Positions 39,966-49,338 are shown, numbered from the stretch's first letter. The stretch: DNA of 64,000 nucleotides from Mycolicibacterium peregrinum (GCF_001665625.1 NZ_LZSY01000172.1:62001-126000); one strand, 5' to 3'. The notes: generated by a model from the letters alone, not told the origin. Translations and numbers: made by a program.

Positions 39966-41094
39966 CTACCGGCGCCGGCGCAACCGCCAGCACCCGTCCT
40001 CGCTGACGACCATCCCGGCGAGCTCCAACGTCGTCAACGGCCCCAGTATCTGATGCGGCGGAAGGGCGGCGAGCATCGCGATCTCGTCCACGGTGTGGGC
40101 GCCGCGCGACGGCAGCGCGTCGTAGACCTGTTTCTCAATCGGCGAGAGCTTGTCGAGCGGCGCCACCGGATGCGGTTCCTCCGATGCGAGTTCGCCTATG
40201 CGGCCGACGAGTTCGACGATCTCCTCGGCACGGCCGACCAGATTGGCACCACCTCGGAGCAGCGCATGGCATCCCGCCGATGCCGCCGATGTCACTGGCC
40301 CTGGCACCGCGCACACCGACCGGCCCCAGCAACTTGGCCCACCCGGCTGTATTGGCCGCACCGCTGCGCAACCCGGCCTCGACGACCACCGTCGCGCCCG
40401 AGAGTGCAGCGACCAACCGGTTGCGGGTGAGAAACCGCAGCCGGCCCGGCGCCACGCCAGGCGGATACTCGCTGACCAACAGGCATTCCTGGCGGATCCG
40501 ATGGAACAGTGCGCTGTGCCCGGCCGGGTACGGATTGTCGATGCCGCCGGCAACGATCGCGACGGTCATACCCTCACAGGCCAGGGCGGCGCGGTGCGCT
40601 GCTCCATCGATTCCATACGCACCACCGGACACCACCGTCACCTCGCGCTCAACCAACCCAGCGGCCAAGTCAGCGGTCACGTGCTCGCCGTACGCCGTGG
40701 CCGCGCGGGTACCGACGATCGCCGCGGCGCGCTCAGTCACCTCGTCGAGCCGGACCGGCCCGCTCGCCCACAACACCAACGGCGGATGATCATTGGAACG
40801 CTTGCGATCCTTGCCCACGCCCAGTGCGCGGAATCGCAGCAGCGGCCACTCATCGTCATCGGGGGAGATCAACCGCCCGCCCATCTTGTCGAGGATGTCC
40901 AGATCCTTGACTGCACAATCCAATTCCCGACGGGCCTCGACCCGGCTCGACAACTCCGACTCGACTTCACCGGATTTGACCCGATCGGCCGCCTCGACAG
41001 GACCCACCTGCGCGACGAAGGCCGCCAGTTCCGCGCACGGCGGCTCAGCGACCCGTGACAGATAGGCCCAGGCACGCCGGACCTCGTCGGTCAT
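39966..41094 (-). pseudogene. dprA: DNA-processing protein DprA, interrupted by a frameshift
   Basis: The first part, from ATG 41094, encodes the Rossmann-like DprA domain: AAIVGTRAATAYGEHVTADLA, VSGGAYGIDGAAHRAAL, FLTRNRLVAALSGATVVVEAG. At the run CCCC 40324-40327 (GGGG on the coding strand) the frame shifts. In the next frame the expected continuation GRSVCAVPGPVTSAASAGCHALLRGGA and the C-terminal winged helix continue to 39966. Removing one G restores an intact protein of about 375 aa. Either the gene is inactivated or the run is a sequencing error. DprA protects ssDNA and loads RecA. The start overlaps the comM stop (ATGA). Confidence 0.88.
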
Positions 41095-42602
41095 GACACA
41101 CCCCCGGCCCGACGGAAGCCCAACGCCGTGGCCACGTCCTCACGCGCCGGCATGGTCCGACCGGCGAGATCGGCCAACGTCCAGGCGACCCTCAAACTCC
41201 TGTCGGCGCCGCGCATGCTGATCACCCCAAGGTCGAGTGCGGACCGCAAAGGCTCCATGGCGGCTCTGGGCAGTCGGAACTCACGCCGCAGCAGCGAACC
41301 GCCGACCTCGGCGTTGGTACCGATCCCGTACGGCTTCCACCGTTCCTGGGCGGCGAGGCGGGCCGCCGCAACACGGTCGCGCACCACGGCGCTCGACTCT
41401 CCGGCCTGCGGGGTGAATGCTCCGACGCTGACGGGATGCAACTCCACCTGCAGGTCGACGCGGTCCACCAATGGCCCGGACAGCTTGCCGCGATACCGCA
41501 GCCTGGCCTGGGCCGAACAGACACAGTCCTGCGATTTGGGCGGCGCGCACGGGCACGGATTGGCCGCCAGAACCAGTTGGAAGCGGGCTGGGTAACACGC
41601 CACCCCGTCCCGGCGGGCCAGCCGGATCTCACCGTCCTCCAACGGGGTTCGCAGCGCTTCGAGGGCACTTGAGCCCATCTCGGCGAACTCGTCGAGAAAC
41701 AACACACCGCGGTGTGCCCGACTGACCGCTCCGGGGCGAGCGAACCCGCTTCCCCCTCCGACGAGCGCCGCCACGGTCGAGGTGTGGTGAGGAGCCACGA
41801 ACGGCGGCCGCGTGATCAGCGGTGTATCCCCTGCCAGCAGCCCTGCCACGGAGTGAATCGCGGTCACCTCCAACGACTCCCCCGGCGACAACGGCGGCAA
41901 CAAGCCTGGAAGACGCTGCGCCAACATCGTTTTACCGATGCCGGGAGGGCCGGTGAGCATCAGGTGGTGAGCACCCGCGGCGGCCACCTCCAGGGCGTAG
42001 CGGGCCTGAGCCTGACCGACCACATCGGCAAGATCAGCTGTGGGCTCGGGGGCGCACCCCGGCGCGGCCACCCGCGCCACCAGATCTCCTTTGCCGTCGA
42101 GCCAGGCCTGCAGCTGACGCAACGTGCGCACACCGCACACCTCGATCCCGTCCACCAGACTCGCCTCGGCCAGGTTGTCGACGGGCACCACCACCAGGGG
42201 CCAGCCCTCCTGCTTGGCGGCCAACACCGCCGGCAGGACGCCGTGGACCGGACGGATGCGGCCGTCGAGGGCGAGTTCGCCGAGCAGAACCGACTTTTCC
42301 AGCCGGGCCCACGCCGTCTTGGTGTGCGCCGAGAGCACCGCAGCCGCCAGCGCCACGTCATAGACCGAACCGACCTTGCGCAACGTGGCCGGGGACAACG
42401 CCAACGTCAGGCGCGACATCGGCCATTCGTTGCCACAGTTGGTGATCGCCGCCCGCACCCGATCCCGCGACTCCTGCAGGGCGGTGTCGGGCAACCCCAC
42501 CAGATGCACGCCCGGCAACCCCGAGGTGATATCCGCCTCGATCTCCACGATGACGCCGTCCACCGCACGCACGGCCACCGAATAGGCTCTGCCCAAACCC
42601 AT
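41091..42602 (-). CDS. comM: YifB/ComM-family Mg-chelatase-like AAA+ ATPase
   Basis: A 503-aa protein. The N-terminal ChlI-like/Lon-like domain covers residues 1-170 (LPGVHLVGLPDTALQESRDRVRAAI). The AAA+ module has Walker A GPPGIGKT and Walker B GVLFLDEF. A Zn-like Cys cluster (NPCPCAPPKSQDCVCS) and the C-terminal Mg-chelatase-like domain follow. Related ComM proteins drive branch migration in transformation. It sits between yraN and dprA, each junction tight (1 bp gap and 4 bp overlap), the conserved order in bacteria. Confidence 0.93.
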   Translation of the reverse strand: MGLGRAYSVAVRAVDGVIVEIEADITSGLPGVHLVGLPDTALQESRDRVRAAITNCGNEWPMSRLTLALSPATLRKVGSVYDVALAAAVLSAHTKTAWARLEKSVLLGELALDGRIRPVHGVLPAVLAAKQEGWPLVVVPVDNLAEASLVDGIEVCGVRTLRQLQAWLDGKGDLVARVAAPGCAPEPTADLADVVGQAQARYALEVAAAGAHHLMLTGPPGIGKTMLAQRLPGLLPPLSPGESLEVTAIHSVAGLLAGDTPLITRPPFVAPHHTSTVAALVGGGSGFARPGAVSRAHRGVLFLDEFAEMGSSALEALRTPLEDGEIRLARRDGVACYPARFQLVLAANPCPCAPPKSQDCVCSAQARLRYRGKLSGPLVDRVDLQVELHPVSVGAFTPQAGESSAVVRDRVAAARLAAQERWKPYGIGTNAEVGGSLLRREFRLPRAAMEPLRSALDLGVISMRGADRSLRVAWTLADLAGRTMPAREDVATALGFRRAGGVS

Positions 42603-42603
42603 T

Positions 42604-42972
42604 TCAACCCACCCCCTTGAGGTGCGTCAGCTCGGGTTCTCGGCGGCGGCCGAGGCGCACCCCGATCACGTCGATGCGCAGTGCGGCGAAACGAACCTCC
42701 TGCTCGGCCAGCCACAGCGCCGCCAGCCGGCGGATGCGGCGCACCTTCTGGGCCGTCACCGCCTCGGCCAGCCCGCCGAAACCATCGCCGGTGCGGGTCT
42801 TCACCTCGACGAAGACCGCCGTGTTGGTGGCGACGTCCACGGCGATCACGTCGAGCTCGCCGTAGCGGCATCGCCAGTTGCGGGTCAGGGTGCGCAAGCC
42901 CTGTGCCGTCAGATACTCGACGGCCAGCTGTTCGCCCAGTGCGCCGATCTCGGCCCGTGTCAGAGAACTCAT
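42604..42972 (-). CDS. yraN: UPF0102 (YraN) nuclease-like protein
   Basis: A 122-aa YraN-family protein with a restriction-endonuclease-like fold. GALGEQLAVEYL at the start and GELDVIAVDVATNTAVFVEVKTR carry the D...ExK-like residues. Its role is unknown; it always lies by comM and rnhB. The ATG at 42972 is preferred; a GTG two codons upstream is possible. Confidence 0.92.
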   Translation of the reverse strand: MSSLTRAEIGALGEQLAVEYLTAQGLRTLTRNWRCRYGELDVIAVDVATNTAVFVEVKTRTGDGFGGLAEAVTAQKVRRIRRLAALWLAEQEVRFAALRIDVIGVRLGRRREPELTHLKGVG

Positions 42973-43074
42973 GCCCACACCGTGCGGACCCGGTCCGACA
43001 GCATCTGCTCAATCCGGCCGAGTTATCCCCAGCGTCGAGTTCATCCACAGGTCTCGCCCACCCCGGTAGTGTCC

Positions 43075-43093
43075 TTAGGTGATGCTCAGCTAA
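43075..43093. promoter_or_regulatory. IdeR/DtxR-type iron box
   Basis: TTAGGTGATGCTCAGCTAA matches 15 of 19 positions of the IdeR consensus TTAGGTTAGGCTAACCTAA and is itself a dyad (TTAGsTGA-TGC-TCAsCTAA). It lies 20 bp before the ATG of the iron-transporter operon, where IdeR-Fe would block transcription when iron is plentiful. Confidence 0.75.
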
Positions 43094-43112
43094 CGCCGAA
43101 AGGATTCACTTG

Positions 43113-44129
43113 ATGCTCACACGCTGGAGCCGCCGGGTTGCTGTTGTCCTGTCTGCCGTCGCGGTCGCCGCCGGGATGGTCGCGTGCTCCAGTTCGGGGT
43201 CTGACGAGCTGTTGATCTACAACGCCCAGCACGAGTCGCTCACCAAGGAGTGGATCGACGCGTTCACCAAGGAGACCGGCATCAAGGTCACCTACCGGCA
43301 GGGCGGTGACACCGAGCTCGGCAACCAGCTGGTGGCCGAGGGCAACGCCTCCCCGGCCGACGTGTTCCTCACCGAGAACTCCCCGGCGATGGCGGCTGTC
43401 GAGAAGGCCGGGCTGTTCGCCGACGTCGAGCAGCAGACCCTCGACCAGGTCCCGGCCCAGTTCCGCCCGTCGTCGAACAAGTGGAGCGGCGTGGCGGCGC
43501 GCTCGACGGTCTTCGTCTACAACAAGGCCAAGCTGCCGGCCGACCAGCTGCCCCACTCGATCATGGATCTGCAGCAGCCACAGTGGAAGGGTCGCTGGGG
43601 TGCGCCGCCGGCCAAGGCGGACTTCCAGGCGATCGTCGCGGCCATCCTCGAGCTGAAGGGCGAGCCGGCCACGGCGCAGTGGCTGGCCGGATTGAAGACC
43701 AATGCCGTTGTGCTCCAGGACAACATCGCGACGCTGCGCGCCGTGAACGACGGTCAGGTCGACGGCGGGATCATCTATCACTACTACTGGTTCCGCGATC
43801 AAGCCAAGACCAAGGAGATCAGCGGGAACACCGCCCTGCACTACTTCAAGAACCAAGATCCCGGCGCGTTCGTCAGCCTGTCTGGCGGCGGCGTCCTGAA
43901 ATCCAGCAAGAAGCAGGATCAGGCCCAGCGGTTCCTCCGGTTCATCACGGGCAAGGCCGGTCAGGAAGTGCTGCAGAAGGGCACCTCGTTCGAATACCCG
44001 GTCGCCAGTGGTGTCGCGGCCAACCCGGCCCTGCCGCCGTTGGACACGTTGCAGGCGCCCGCGGTCAACCCGTCCAATCTCGATGCCGCCAAGGTCACCG
44101 ACCTGATGACGAAGGCTGGCTTGCTGTAA
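43113..44129 (+). CDS. Ferric iron ABC transporter, substrate-binding lipoprotein (FbpA/FutA type)
   Basis: A 338-aa lipoprotein. The signal peptide ends in the lipobox GMVAC. The mature part is a class II periplasmic-binding fold of the Fbp/AfuA type: ELLIYNAQHESLTKEWIDAFTKETGIKV at the start and GGIIYHYYWFRD with adjacent tyrosines that can coordinate Fe3+. It captures iron outside the membrane for the permease and ATPase genes that follow. The ATG at 43113 is preceded by AAAGGA. The IdeR-like box upstream predicts iron repression. Fbp names are avoided because they denote antigen 85 in mycobacteria. Confidence 0.9.
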   Translation: MLTRWSRRVAVVLSAVAVAAGMVACSSSGSDELLIYNAQHESLTKEWIDAFTKETGIKVTYRQGGDTELGNQLVAEGNASPADVFLTENSPAMAAVEKAGLFADVEQQTLDQVPAQFRPSSNKWSGVAARSTVFVYNKAKLPADQLPHSIMDLQQPQWKGRWGAPPAKADFQAIVAAILELKGEPATAQWLAGLKTNAVVLQDNIATLRAVNDGQVDGGIIYHYYWFRDQAKTKEISGNTALHYFKNQDPGAFVSLSGGGVLKSSKKQDQAQRFLRFITGKAGQEVLQKGTSFEYPVASGVAANPALPPLDTLQAPAVNPSNLDAAKVTDLMTKAGLL

Positions 44130-45704
44130 TTGGTCGCGACAGAAGCACCACCGGCTCAACCCGGACCGCAGCAGCGTTCCGCACGTCCCCGGCCGGGGGC
44201 AGCGCTGAGCTCCGCCGTGGTGCTCTTGCTGGCAGCGACCTTCATCCCGCTGGGTTACGTCGCCTGGTCGGTCATCACCACCGGCCCGGGTCGGGTGATC
44301 GAGCTGGTGGTGCGGCCCCGGGTCGGCGAACTCCTGCTCAACACCGTGGGCCTGGTCGTGATCACCGTGCCCGTGTGCGTTGTGCTCGGAGTCGGAGCAG
44401 CCTGGCTGGTTGAGCGCACCGATCTGCCGGGACGGACATGGTGGCGGCCGGTGTTCGTCGCACCCCTGGCCGTGCCTGCGTTCGTCAACAGCTACGCCTG
44501 GGTGAGTGTGGTGCCGTCGTTGCACGGATTCTCGGCCGGGGTGCTGATCGCGACGCTGTCGTACTTCCCGTTCGTCTATGTGCCCGCCGCGGCCACGCTG
44601 CGTCGCATCGACCCGGCACTCGAGGAATCGGCCCGCGCACTCGGTTCGGGTTCCTCGGGCGTGTTCTTCCGGGTGGTGCTGCCGCAGCTGCGCCTCGCGA
44701 TCCTGGGCGGCGCACTGCTGATCGGTGTCCACCTGCTGGCCGAATACGGCGCGTTCGCGATGATCCGCTTCTCGACCTTCACCACCGCGATCTTCGAACA
44801 GTTCCAGGCCACGTTCGACGGCGCGGCCGGCGCCACGCTGGCCGCCGTTCTGGTGCTGCTGTGCCTGCTGCTGTTGGTCACCGAAGCCGCGGCCCGCGGC
44901 AATGCCCGCTTCGCACGGATCGGCTCCGGAGCGCAACGGGCCAGTGCGCCGATGCGTCTGGGCCGCACCATGGTGCCGGCCACCGTCGGATTGCTGGCCC
45001 TGGCCGCCCTGGCACTGGGAGTTCCGCTGTGGACGCTGACGCGGTGGACGTGGATCGGTGGCGCGCAGGTGTGGGACGCCACCGAGATCGGTACCGCGCT
45101 CGCCCAGACCGCGACGCTGGCCGCTGCCGCCGCGGTTCTGACCACCGTGCTGGCCTTCCCGTTCGCCTGGGTCGCCGTCCGCTACCGCGGCCTGCTGGCC
45201 CGCTCGATCGAGGGCGCCAACTTCATCACCAGCTCGATGCCCGGCATCGTCACCGCGCTGGCCCTGGTCACCGTCGCGATCCGCTACGCTCCCCCGCTCT
45301 ATCAGACTGCCGCCCTGGTGATCTGCGCCTACGTGCTGCTGTTCCTGCCGCGCGCCCTGGTCAGCCTGCGCTCGGGCCTGGCACAGGTCCCGCCGTCAGT
45401 GGAAGAAGCCTCGCGCTCGTTGGGGGCCTCACCGGCGCGGACGTTCGTGCGCGTCACCCTGCGGCTGACCGCCCCGGCCGCCGCGGCCGGGGCCTCGCTG
45501 GTTTTCGTCGCCGTGGCAACGGAATTGACCGCGACGCTGTTGCTGGCACCGACCGGCACTCGCACCCTGGCCATGCGGTTCTGGTCGCTGAGCAGCGAAC
45601 TCGATTACGCCGCGGCGGCACCCTACGCCCTGATGCTGATCGCCTTGTCCATACCCGTGACCCTGATGCTGTTGCGCCAGTCGACAAAGGTGGCTGCCCT
45701 GTGA
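44130..45704 (+). CDS. Ferric iron ABC transporter, permease (fused two-domain)
   Basis: A 524-aa permease with about 12 helices in two tandem BPD-transport domains, as in FbpB/SfuB. The EAA loops read EESARALGSGSSGVFFRVVLPQLR (first half) and EEASRSLGASPARTFVRVTLRLTAP (second half). The start is TTG at 44130, directly after the stop of the binding protein, and the ATPase gene overlaps its end by 4 bp. It forms the membrane channel for iron. Confidence 0.92.
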   Translation: MVATEAPPAQPGPQQRSARPRPGAALSSAVVLLLAATFIPLGYVAWSVITTGPGRVIELVVRPRVGELLLNTVGLVVITVPVCVVLGVGAAWLVERTDLPGRTWWRPVFVAPLAVPAFVNSYAWVSVVPSLHGFSAGVLIATLSYFPFVYVPAAATLRRIDPALEESARALGSGSSGVFFRVVLPQLRLAILGGALLIGVHLLAEYGAFAMIRFSTFTTAIFEQFQATFDGAAGATLAAVLVLLCLLLLVTEAAARGNARFARIGSGAQRASAPMRLGRTMVPATVGLLALAALALGVPLWTLTRWTWIGGAQVWDATEIGTALAQTATLAAAAAVLTTVLAFPFAWVAVRYRGLLARSIEGANFITSSMPGIVTALALVTVAIRYAPPLYQTAALVICAYVLLFLPRALVSLRSGLAQVPPSVEEASRSLGASPARTFVRVTLRLTAPAAAAGASLVFVAVATELTATLLLAPTGTRTLAMRFWSLSSELDYAAAAPYALMLIALSIPVTLMLLRQSTKVAAL

Positions 45705-46759
45705 CCGACGATGTCCTGCAGGTGCGCGGACTCCGCAAGTCCTTCGACGGCACTGCGGTGCTCGATGGCATCGACCTGACCCTGACGCCGGGGACCATCA
45801 CCGCGGTGGTCGGGTCGTCCGGGTGCGGTAAGACCACGCTGCTACGGGTGATCGCCGGCTTCGAATCCCCCGACGCCGGTACCGTGACCATCGGTGGGCG
45901 CGAAATGGCAAGTCCGACAAACACTGTCGCACCCCATCGACGCGACGTCGGCTACGTGGCACAGGACGGTGCATTGTTCCCCCACCTCACGGTGGCCCAG
46001 AACGTCGCTTACGGTCTGCGCGAGCGCGGCACCGCGGCCCGGGCCAGGGTCGGCGAGCTGCTGGCCACCGTGTCCCTGGATTCGTCGTTCGCGCAGCGCC
46101 GCCCGCATCAACTCTCCGGTGGCCAGCAGCAGCGCGTCGCGTTGGCCCGGGCGCTCGCCCGCCGGCCGGTGGTCATGCTGCTCGACGAGCCGTTCAGCGC
46201 GCTCGACACCGGACTGCGTGCCGCCACCCGAAAGTCCGTGGCCCGGGCGCTGTCCGAGACCGGGGTGACCACCCTGATCGTGACGCACGACCAGGAGGAG
46301 GCGCTGTCGATCTCCGATCAGGTCGCGGTGATGCGCGAGGGCAGGTTCACCCAGGTCGGAACACCCGAGCACGTGTACCGCCAACCCGCCGACCGGTTCA
46401 CCGCCGAGTTCCTCGGGGACTGCATCACGGTGGCCGGCACCGTCACGTCAGGTTGGGCCGACAGCGCGCTGGGCCGGATACCGGTACAGGCCGGCGCCGC
46501 CGACGGTCCGTGCACGCTGGTGCTGCGGCCTGAACAGCTTGTCGCCACCGCGATTTCGGACAGCGAGGGTGATGCCCACGCCGCCGCCAGTGTGGGAACC
46601 GTGGTCGGCACCGAGTTCCTCGGCCACGATGTGCTGCTCACCATCGAGCCGGCCGCAGCCGGTGAGCCCATCGTCGTGCGCCAGCACAGTCTGAATCCGC
46701 CGGCCCGCGACACCAAGGTCCGGATCGATGTGCGGGGCGCGGGAACGGCGTTGCCTTGA
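45701..46759 (+). CDS. Ferric iron ABC transporter, ATP-binding protein
   Basis: A 352-aa ABC ATPase of the polyamine/Fe3+ (FbpC/PotA-like) group. Walker A is GSSGCGKT, the signature is LSGGQQQR, Walker B is VVMLLDEPFSALD and the switch His is in VTHD. A C-terminal TOBE-type regulatory domain covers residues about 250-352. The GTG at 45701 overlaps the permease stop by 4 bp. It powers import by the two preceding gene products. The ligase/acyltransferase gene overlaps its stop by 4 bp. Confidence 0.93.
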   Translation: MTDDVLQVRGLRKSFDGTAVLDGIDLTLTPGTITAVVGSSGCGKTTLLRVIAGFESPDAGTVTIGGREMASPTNTVAPHRRDVGYVAQDGALFPHLTVAQNVAYGLRERGTAARARVGELLATVSLDSSFAQRRPHQLSGGQQQRVALARALARRPVVMLLDEPFSALDTGLRAATRKSVARALSETGVTTLIVTHDQEEALSISDQVAVMREGRFTQVGTPEHVYRQPADRFTAEFLGDCITVAGTVTSGWADSALGRIPVQAGAADGPCTLVLRPEQLVATAISDSEGDAHAAASVGTVVGTEFLGHDVLLTIEPAAAGEPIVVRQHSLNPPARDTKVRIDVRGAGTALP

Positions 46760-49338
46760 GCCACATCGTCGCCGCGTTGAGGGCGCACGGTGACCGGATC
46801 GCGGTCTTCACCGAGACCCGGCAGATCAGCTACGCGACCCTCGCCGACCTCGTGTCACAGTCCGCGATGACGCTGGGCACCGAACGGCGCCTCGTGCTCC
46901 TCGGAGCACGCAACGACCTGCCCACCCTGGTGCACTACCTGGGCGCACTGGCCGGTGGCCACGTGTCCTTGCCGGTACCCGCGGACGGCGACCACGGCAC
47001 GATCCTGCGGACCTACTCCCCCGACACCGTGATCGACGCCGCAGGCATCCACCACCGGCGCACCCACAGCACGCACCGGCTGCACGACGATCTGGCACTG
47101 CTGATGTCGACCTCCGGCAGCACCGGGTCACCGAAGCTGGTCCGGCTGTCCTACACCAATCTCGCCAGCAATGCCGCCGCCATCGCCGAGTACCTCGCGA
47201 TCAGTGAAACCGATCGGGCGGCAACCACATTGCCACTGTCGTACTGCTACGGACTGTCGGTGGTCAACAGTCACCTGCTGCGCGGAGCCGGCCTGATCCT
47301 CACCGATCGCTCGGTGGTCGACGACGAGTTCTGGGACCTGTTCACCCGTTACCGGGCCACCACCTTCGCCGGGGTACCCCACACGTTCGAACTGCTCGAC
47401 CGCATCGGCTTCGACACCATGGACCTGCCCCATCTGCGGTACCTCACCCAGGCGGGTGGCCGGATGGCACCCGATCGGGTGCGTCGTTTCGCGGCACTGG
47501 GACAGCGCCGTGGCTGGCAGCTGTTCGTGATGTACGGCGCCACCGAGGCGACCGCCCGGATGGCGTATCTGCCACCGGAATTGGCTCTGGCTCACCCCGA
47601 AGCCGTCGGACGTCCGATTCCCGGCGGCAGCCTGTCCATCCGTTCCGGTGACGGCTGGCCCGAGGGCACAGGTGAACTCGTCTACCGCGGCGCCAACGTG
47701 ATGCTCGGATACGCGCAGCGACCCGAGGACCTGGCCCTCGGCGCCGCCATCTCCGAACTCCGCACCGGCGACATCGCCCGGCGCACCTCGGACGGCCTGT
47801 ACGAAGTCATCGGCCGCAGTGGCCGATTCGTGAAGCTGTTCGGCCTGCGCATCGACCTCGACCGTCTCCAGACCACCCTCGCCGACCACGGAGTGACGGC
47901 GTTGTGCGCCGACGACGGCGAAGCCCTTGCGGTGGCCGCCGTTGACACGGGCGCAACGACTGCCGGTGAAGTGCAGCAGTTGACCGCCACTCTGGCCGGC
48001 GTGCCCGCCGGTGCGGTGCGCTCGGCGCTCGTCTCCGAACTGCCCCGGTTGATCTCGGGCAAGCCCGATTACGCCACGGTGCGCACGTTGGCCGCCGCAC
48101 CCCCAGTCGGCGACATCTCGGACCTGAAGGGCCTGTTCGCCGAGGTTCTACACCTGCCTGCTGCGTCCGTCGACCGCGACGCCAGCTTCATCGATCTCGG
48201 CGGTAACTCACTGTCCTATGTGGCGATGTCGGTTCGGCTGGAACGCGCCCTGGGACGGCTGCCGAAGGATTGGCACCGGATGCCGCTGCGGGACCTGGAG
48301 CACCATTGCGCGCCCCGTCGGCGTCGATGGGCAACCGTGGAAACCAGCGTCGCCCTGCGCGCCGCAGCCATTGTTCTCATCGTCGGTTCGCATGCCGAGT
48401 TGTTCGCACTGTGGGGCGGTGCGCACATCCTGCTCGGGGTGGCCGGTTACAACTTCGGCCGGTTCTGCCTGACCCCGGTCCCGCCGTCGACGCGGCTGCG
48501 TCACCTGCGCAACACGATCGCTTGGATCGCCGTGCCCTCCATCGTCTGGGTCGCCGTCGCGCTGGTCCTCACCGACGACTATCACGCGTCGAACCTGTTG
48601 CTGGCCAACAAGTTCCTCGGGCCGCCCGACAGCATGACCGCCGGACGATTGTGGTTCGTCGAGGTCCTCGTCTGGATCCTGGTGGCACTGACCGCGGTAT
48701 GCGCACTGCCGGGCGCCGACCGGCTGGAGCGACGCCGCCCGTTGGCCTTCGCCGCGGCGTTCCTCGCACTCGGGTTGGTATTGCGTTACGACCTACCCGG
48801 TTTGGGTCTGGGCCGCGAAGCCTGGTTCACGGTGCTGGCATTCTGGTTCTTCGCGGCCGGGTGGGTGGCAGCCAAGGCCACCGCCACCTGGCAACGCGCC
48901 CTCGTCACCGTCGTGCTGGTGGTGGGCTTGCACGGCTACTTCGGCAACACCGGCCGGGAAACCCTGGTACTGGCCGGGTTCGCATTGCTGATCTGGCTGC
49001 CCGCGGTGCGCTGTCCCGCGCCGATAGCGACTGGCTGCGGGCTGCTCGCCGAGGCCTCGCTGTACACGTACCTGACGCACTACCAGGTCTATCCGTTGTT
49101 CGGCGACCACCGGGTGCTCGGTGTGGTGGCGGCGCTGATCGTGGGGGTGGCGCTCACGTACCTGATCAACGTGACCCGAAGGAAGTTCGCGAGAAGACGC
49201 GTAGGTGCCCGGATCGCGACGAAAGTGGGTCCCTACGTGTCTGCTGGGCACGGAAACTCAGTCCGCCAAGCGGTCGGCGACCAGCCCCTCCTGCACCAGC
49301 GTGGCGGCCACCGCACCGTCGGCACGCAGCAGGCTTGA
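46756..49338 (+). CDS. Adenylation-carrier-acyltransferase tri-domain membrane protein
   Basis: An 860-aa protein. Residues about 10-440 are an ANL adenylation domain (STSGSTGSPKLVRLSY is the P-loop; MYGATEATARMAY; RTGDIARR; the catalytic Lys is in LISGKPDYA). Residues about 455-525 are a carrier domain with the phosphopantetheine Ser in LGGNSLS. From about 535 to 810 there are about ten membrane helices resembling a membrane acyltransferase (LRAAAIVLIVGSHAEL). The TTG start overlaps the ATPase stop by 4 bp, so it belongs to the iron-transport operon. It could activate an acid, hold it as a thioester and transfer it at the membrane. The last 27 codons run through a palindromic element into the convergent thioesterase gene. 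Confidence 0.82.
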   Translation: MSHIVAALRAHGDRIAVFTETRQISYATLADLVSQSAMTLGTERRLVLLGARNDLPTLVHYLGALAGGHVSLPVPADGDHGTILRTYSPDTVIDAAGIHHRRTHSTHRLHDDLALLMSTSGSTGSPKLVRLSYTNLASNAAAIAEYLAISETDRAATTLPLSYCYGLSVVNSHLLRGAGLILTDRSVVDDEFWDLFTRYRATTFAGVPHTFELLDRIGFDTMDLPHLRYLTQAGGRMAPDRVRRFAALGQRRGWQLFVMYGATEATARMAYLPPELALAHPEAVGRPIPGGSLSIRSGDGWPEGTGELVYRGANVMLGYAQRPEDLALGAAISELRTGDIARRTSDGLYEVIGRSGRFVKLFGLRIDLDRLQTTLADHGVTALCADDGEALAVAAVDTGATTAGEVQQLTATLAGVPAGAVRSALVSELPRLISGKPDYATVRTLAAAPPVGDISDLKGLFAEVLHLPAASVDRDASFIDLGGNSLSYVAMSVRLERALGRLPKDWHRMPLRDLEHHCAPRRRRWATVETSVALRAAAIVLIVGSHAELFALWGGAHILLGVAGYNFGRFCLTPVPPSTRLRHLRNTIAWIAVPSIVWVAVALVLTDDYHASNLLLANKFLGPPDSMTAGRLWFVEVLVWILVALTAVCALPGADRLERRRPLAFAAAFLALGLVLRYDLPGLGLGREAWFTVLAFWFFAAGWVAAKATATWQRALVTVVLVVGLHGYFGNTGRETLVLAGFALLIWLPAVRCPAPIATGCGLLAEASLYTYLTHYQVYPLFGDHRVLGVVAALIVGVALTYLINVTRRKFARRRVGARIATKVGPYVSAGHGNSVRQAVGDQPLLHQRGGHRTVGTQQA
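49195..49242. repeat. Palindromic element (repeat copy 2)
   Basis: AGACGCGTAGG (49195-49205) faces CCTACGTGTCT (49232-49242) with one mismatch. The first 12 bases, AGACGCGTAGGT, are identical to the minus-strand copy at 6886-6827. Again it lies where two genes converge, here inside the 3' end of the tri-domain gene. Confidence 0.65.

Noticed and set aside
43086..44936. 616-codon minus-strand frame opposite the iron transporter genes
   Set aside because: Low-complexity Gly/Arg/His-rich translation typical of antisense high-GC DNA; the plus strand encodes a lipoprotein and permease.
49195..49338. Frameshift truncation of the tri-domain protein's end
   Set aside because: The last membrane helix is complete before the palindrome; the extra 27 or so codons look like simple read-on to the next stop.
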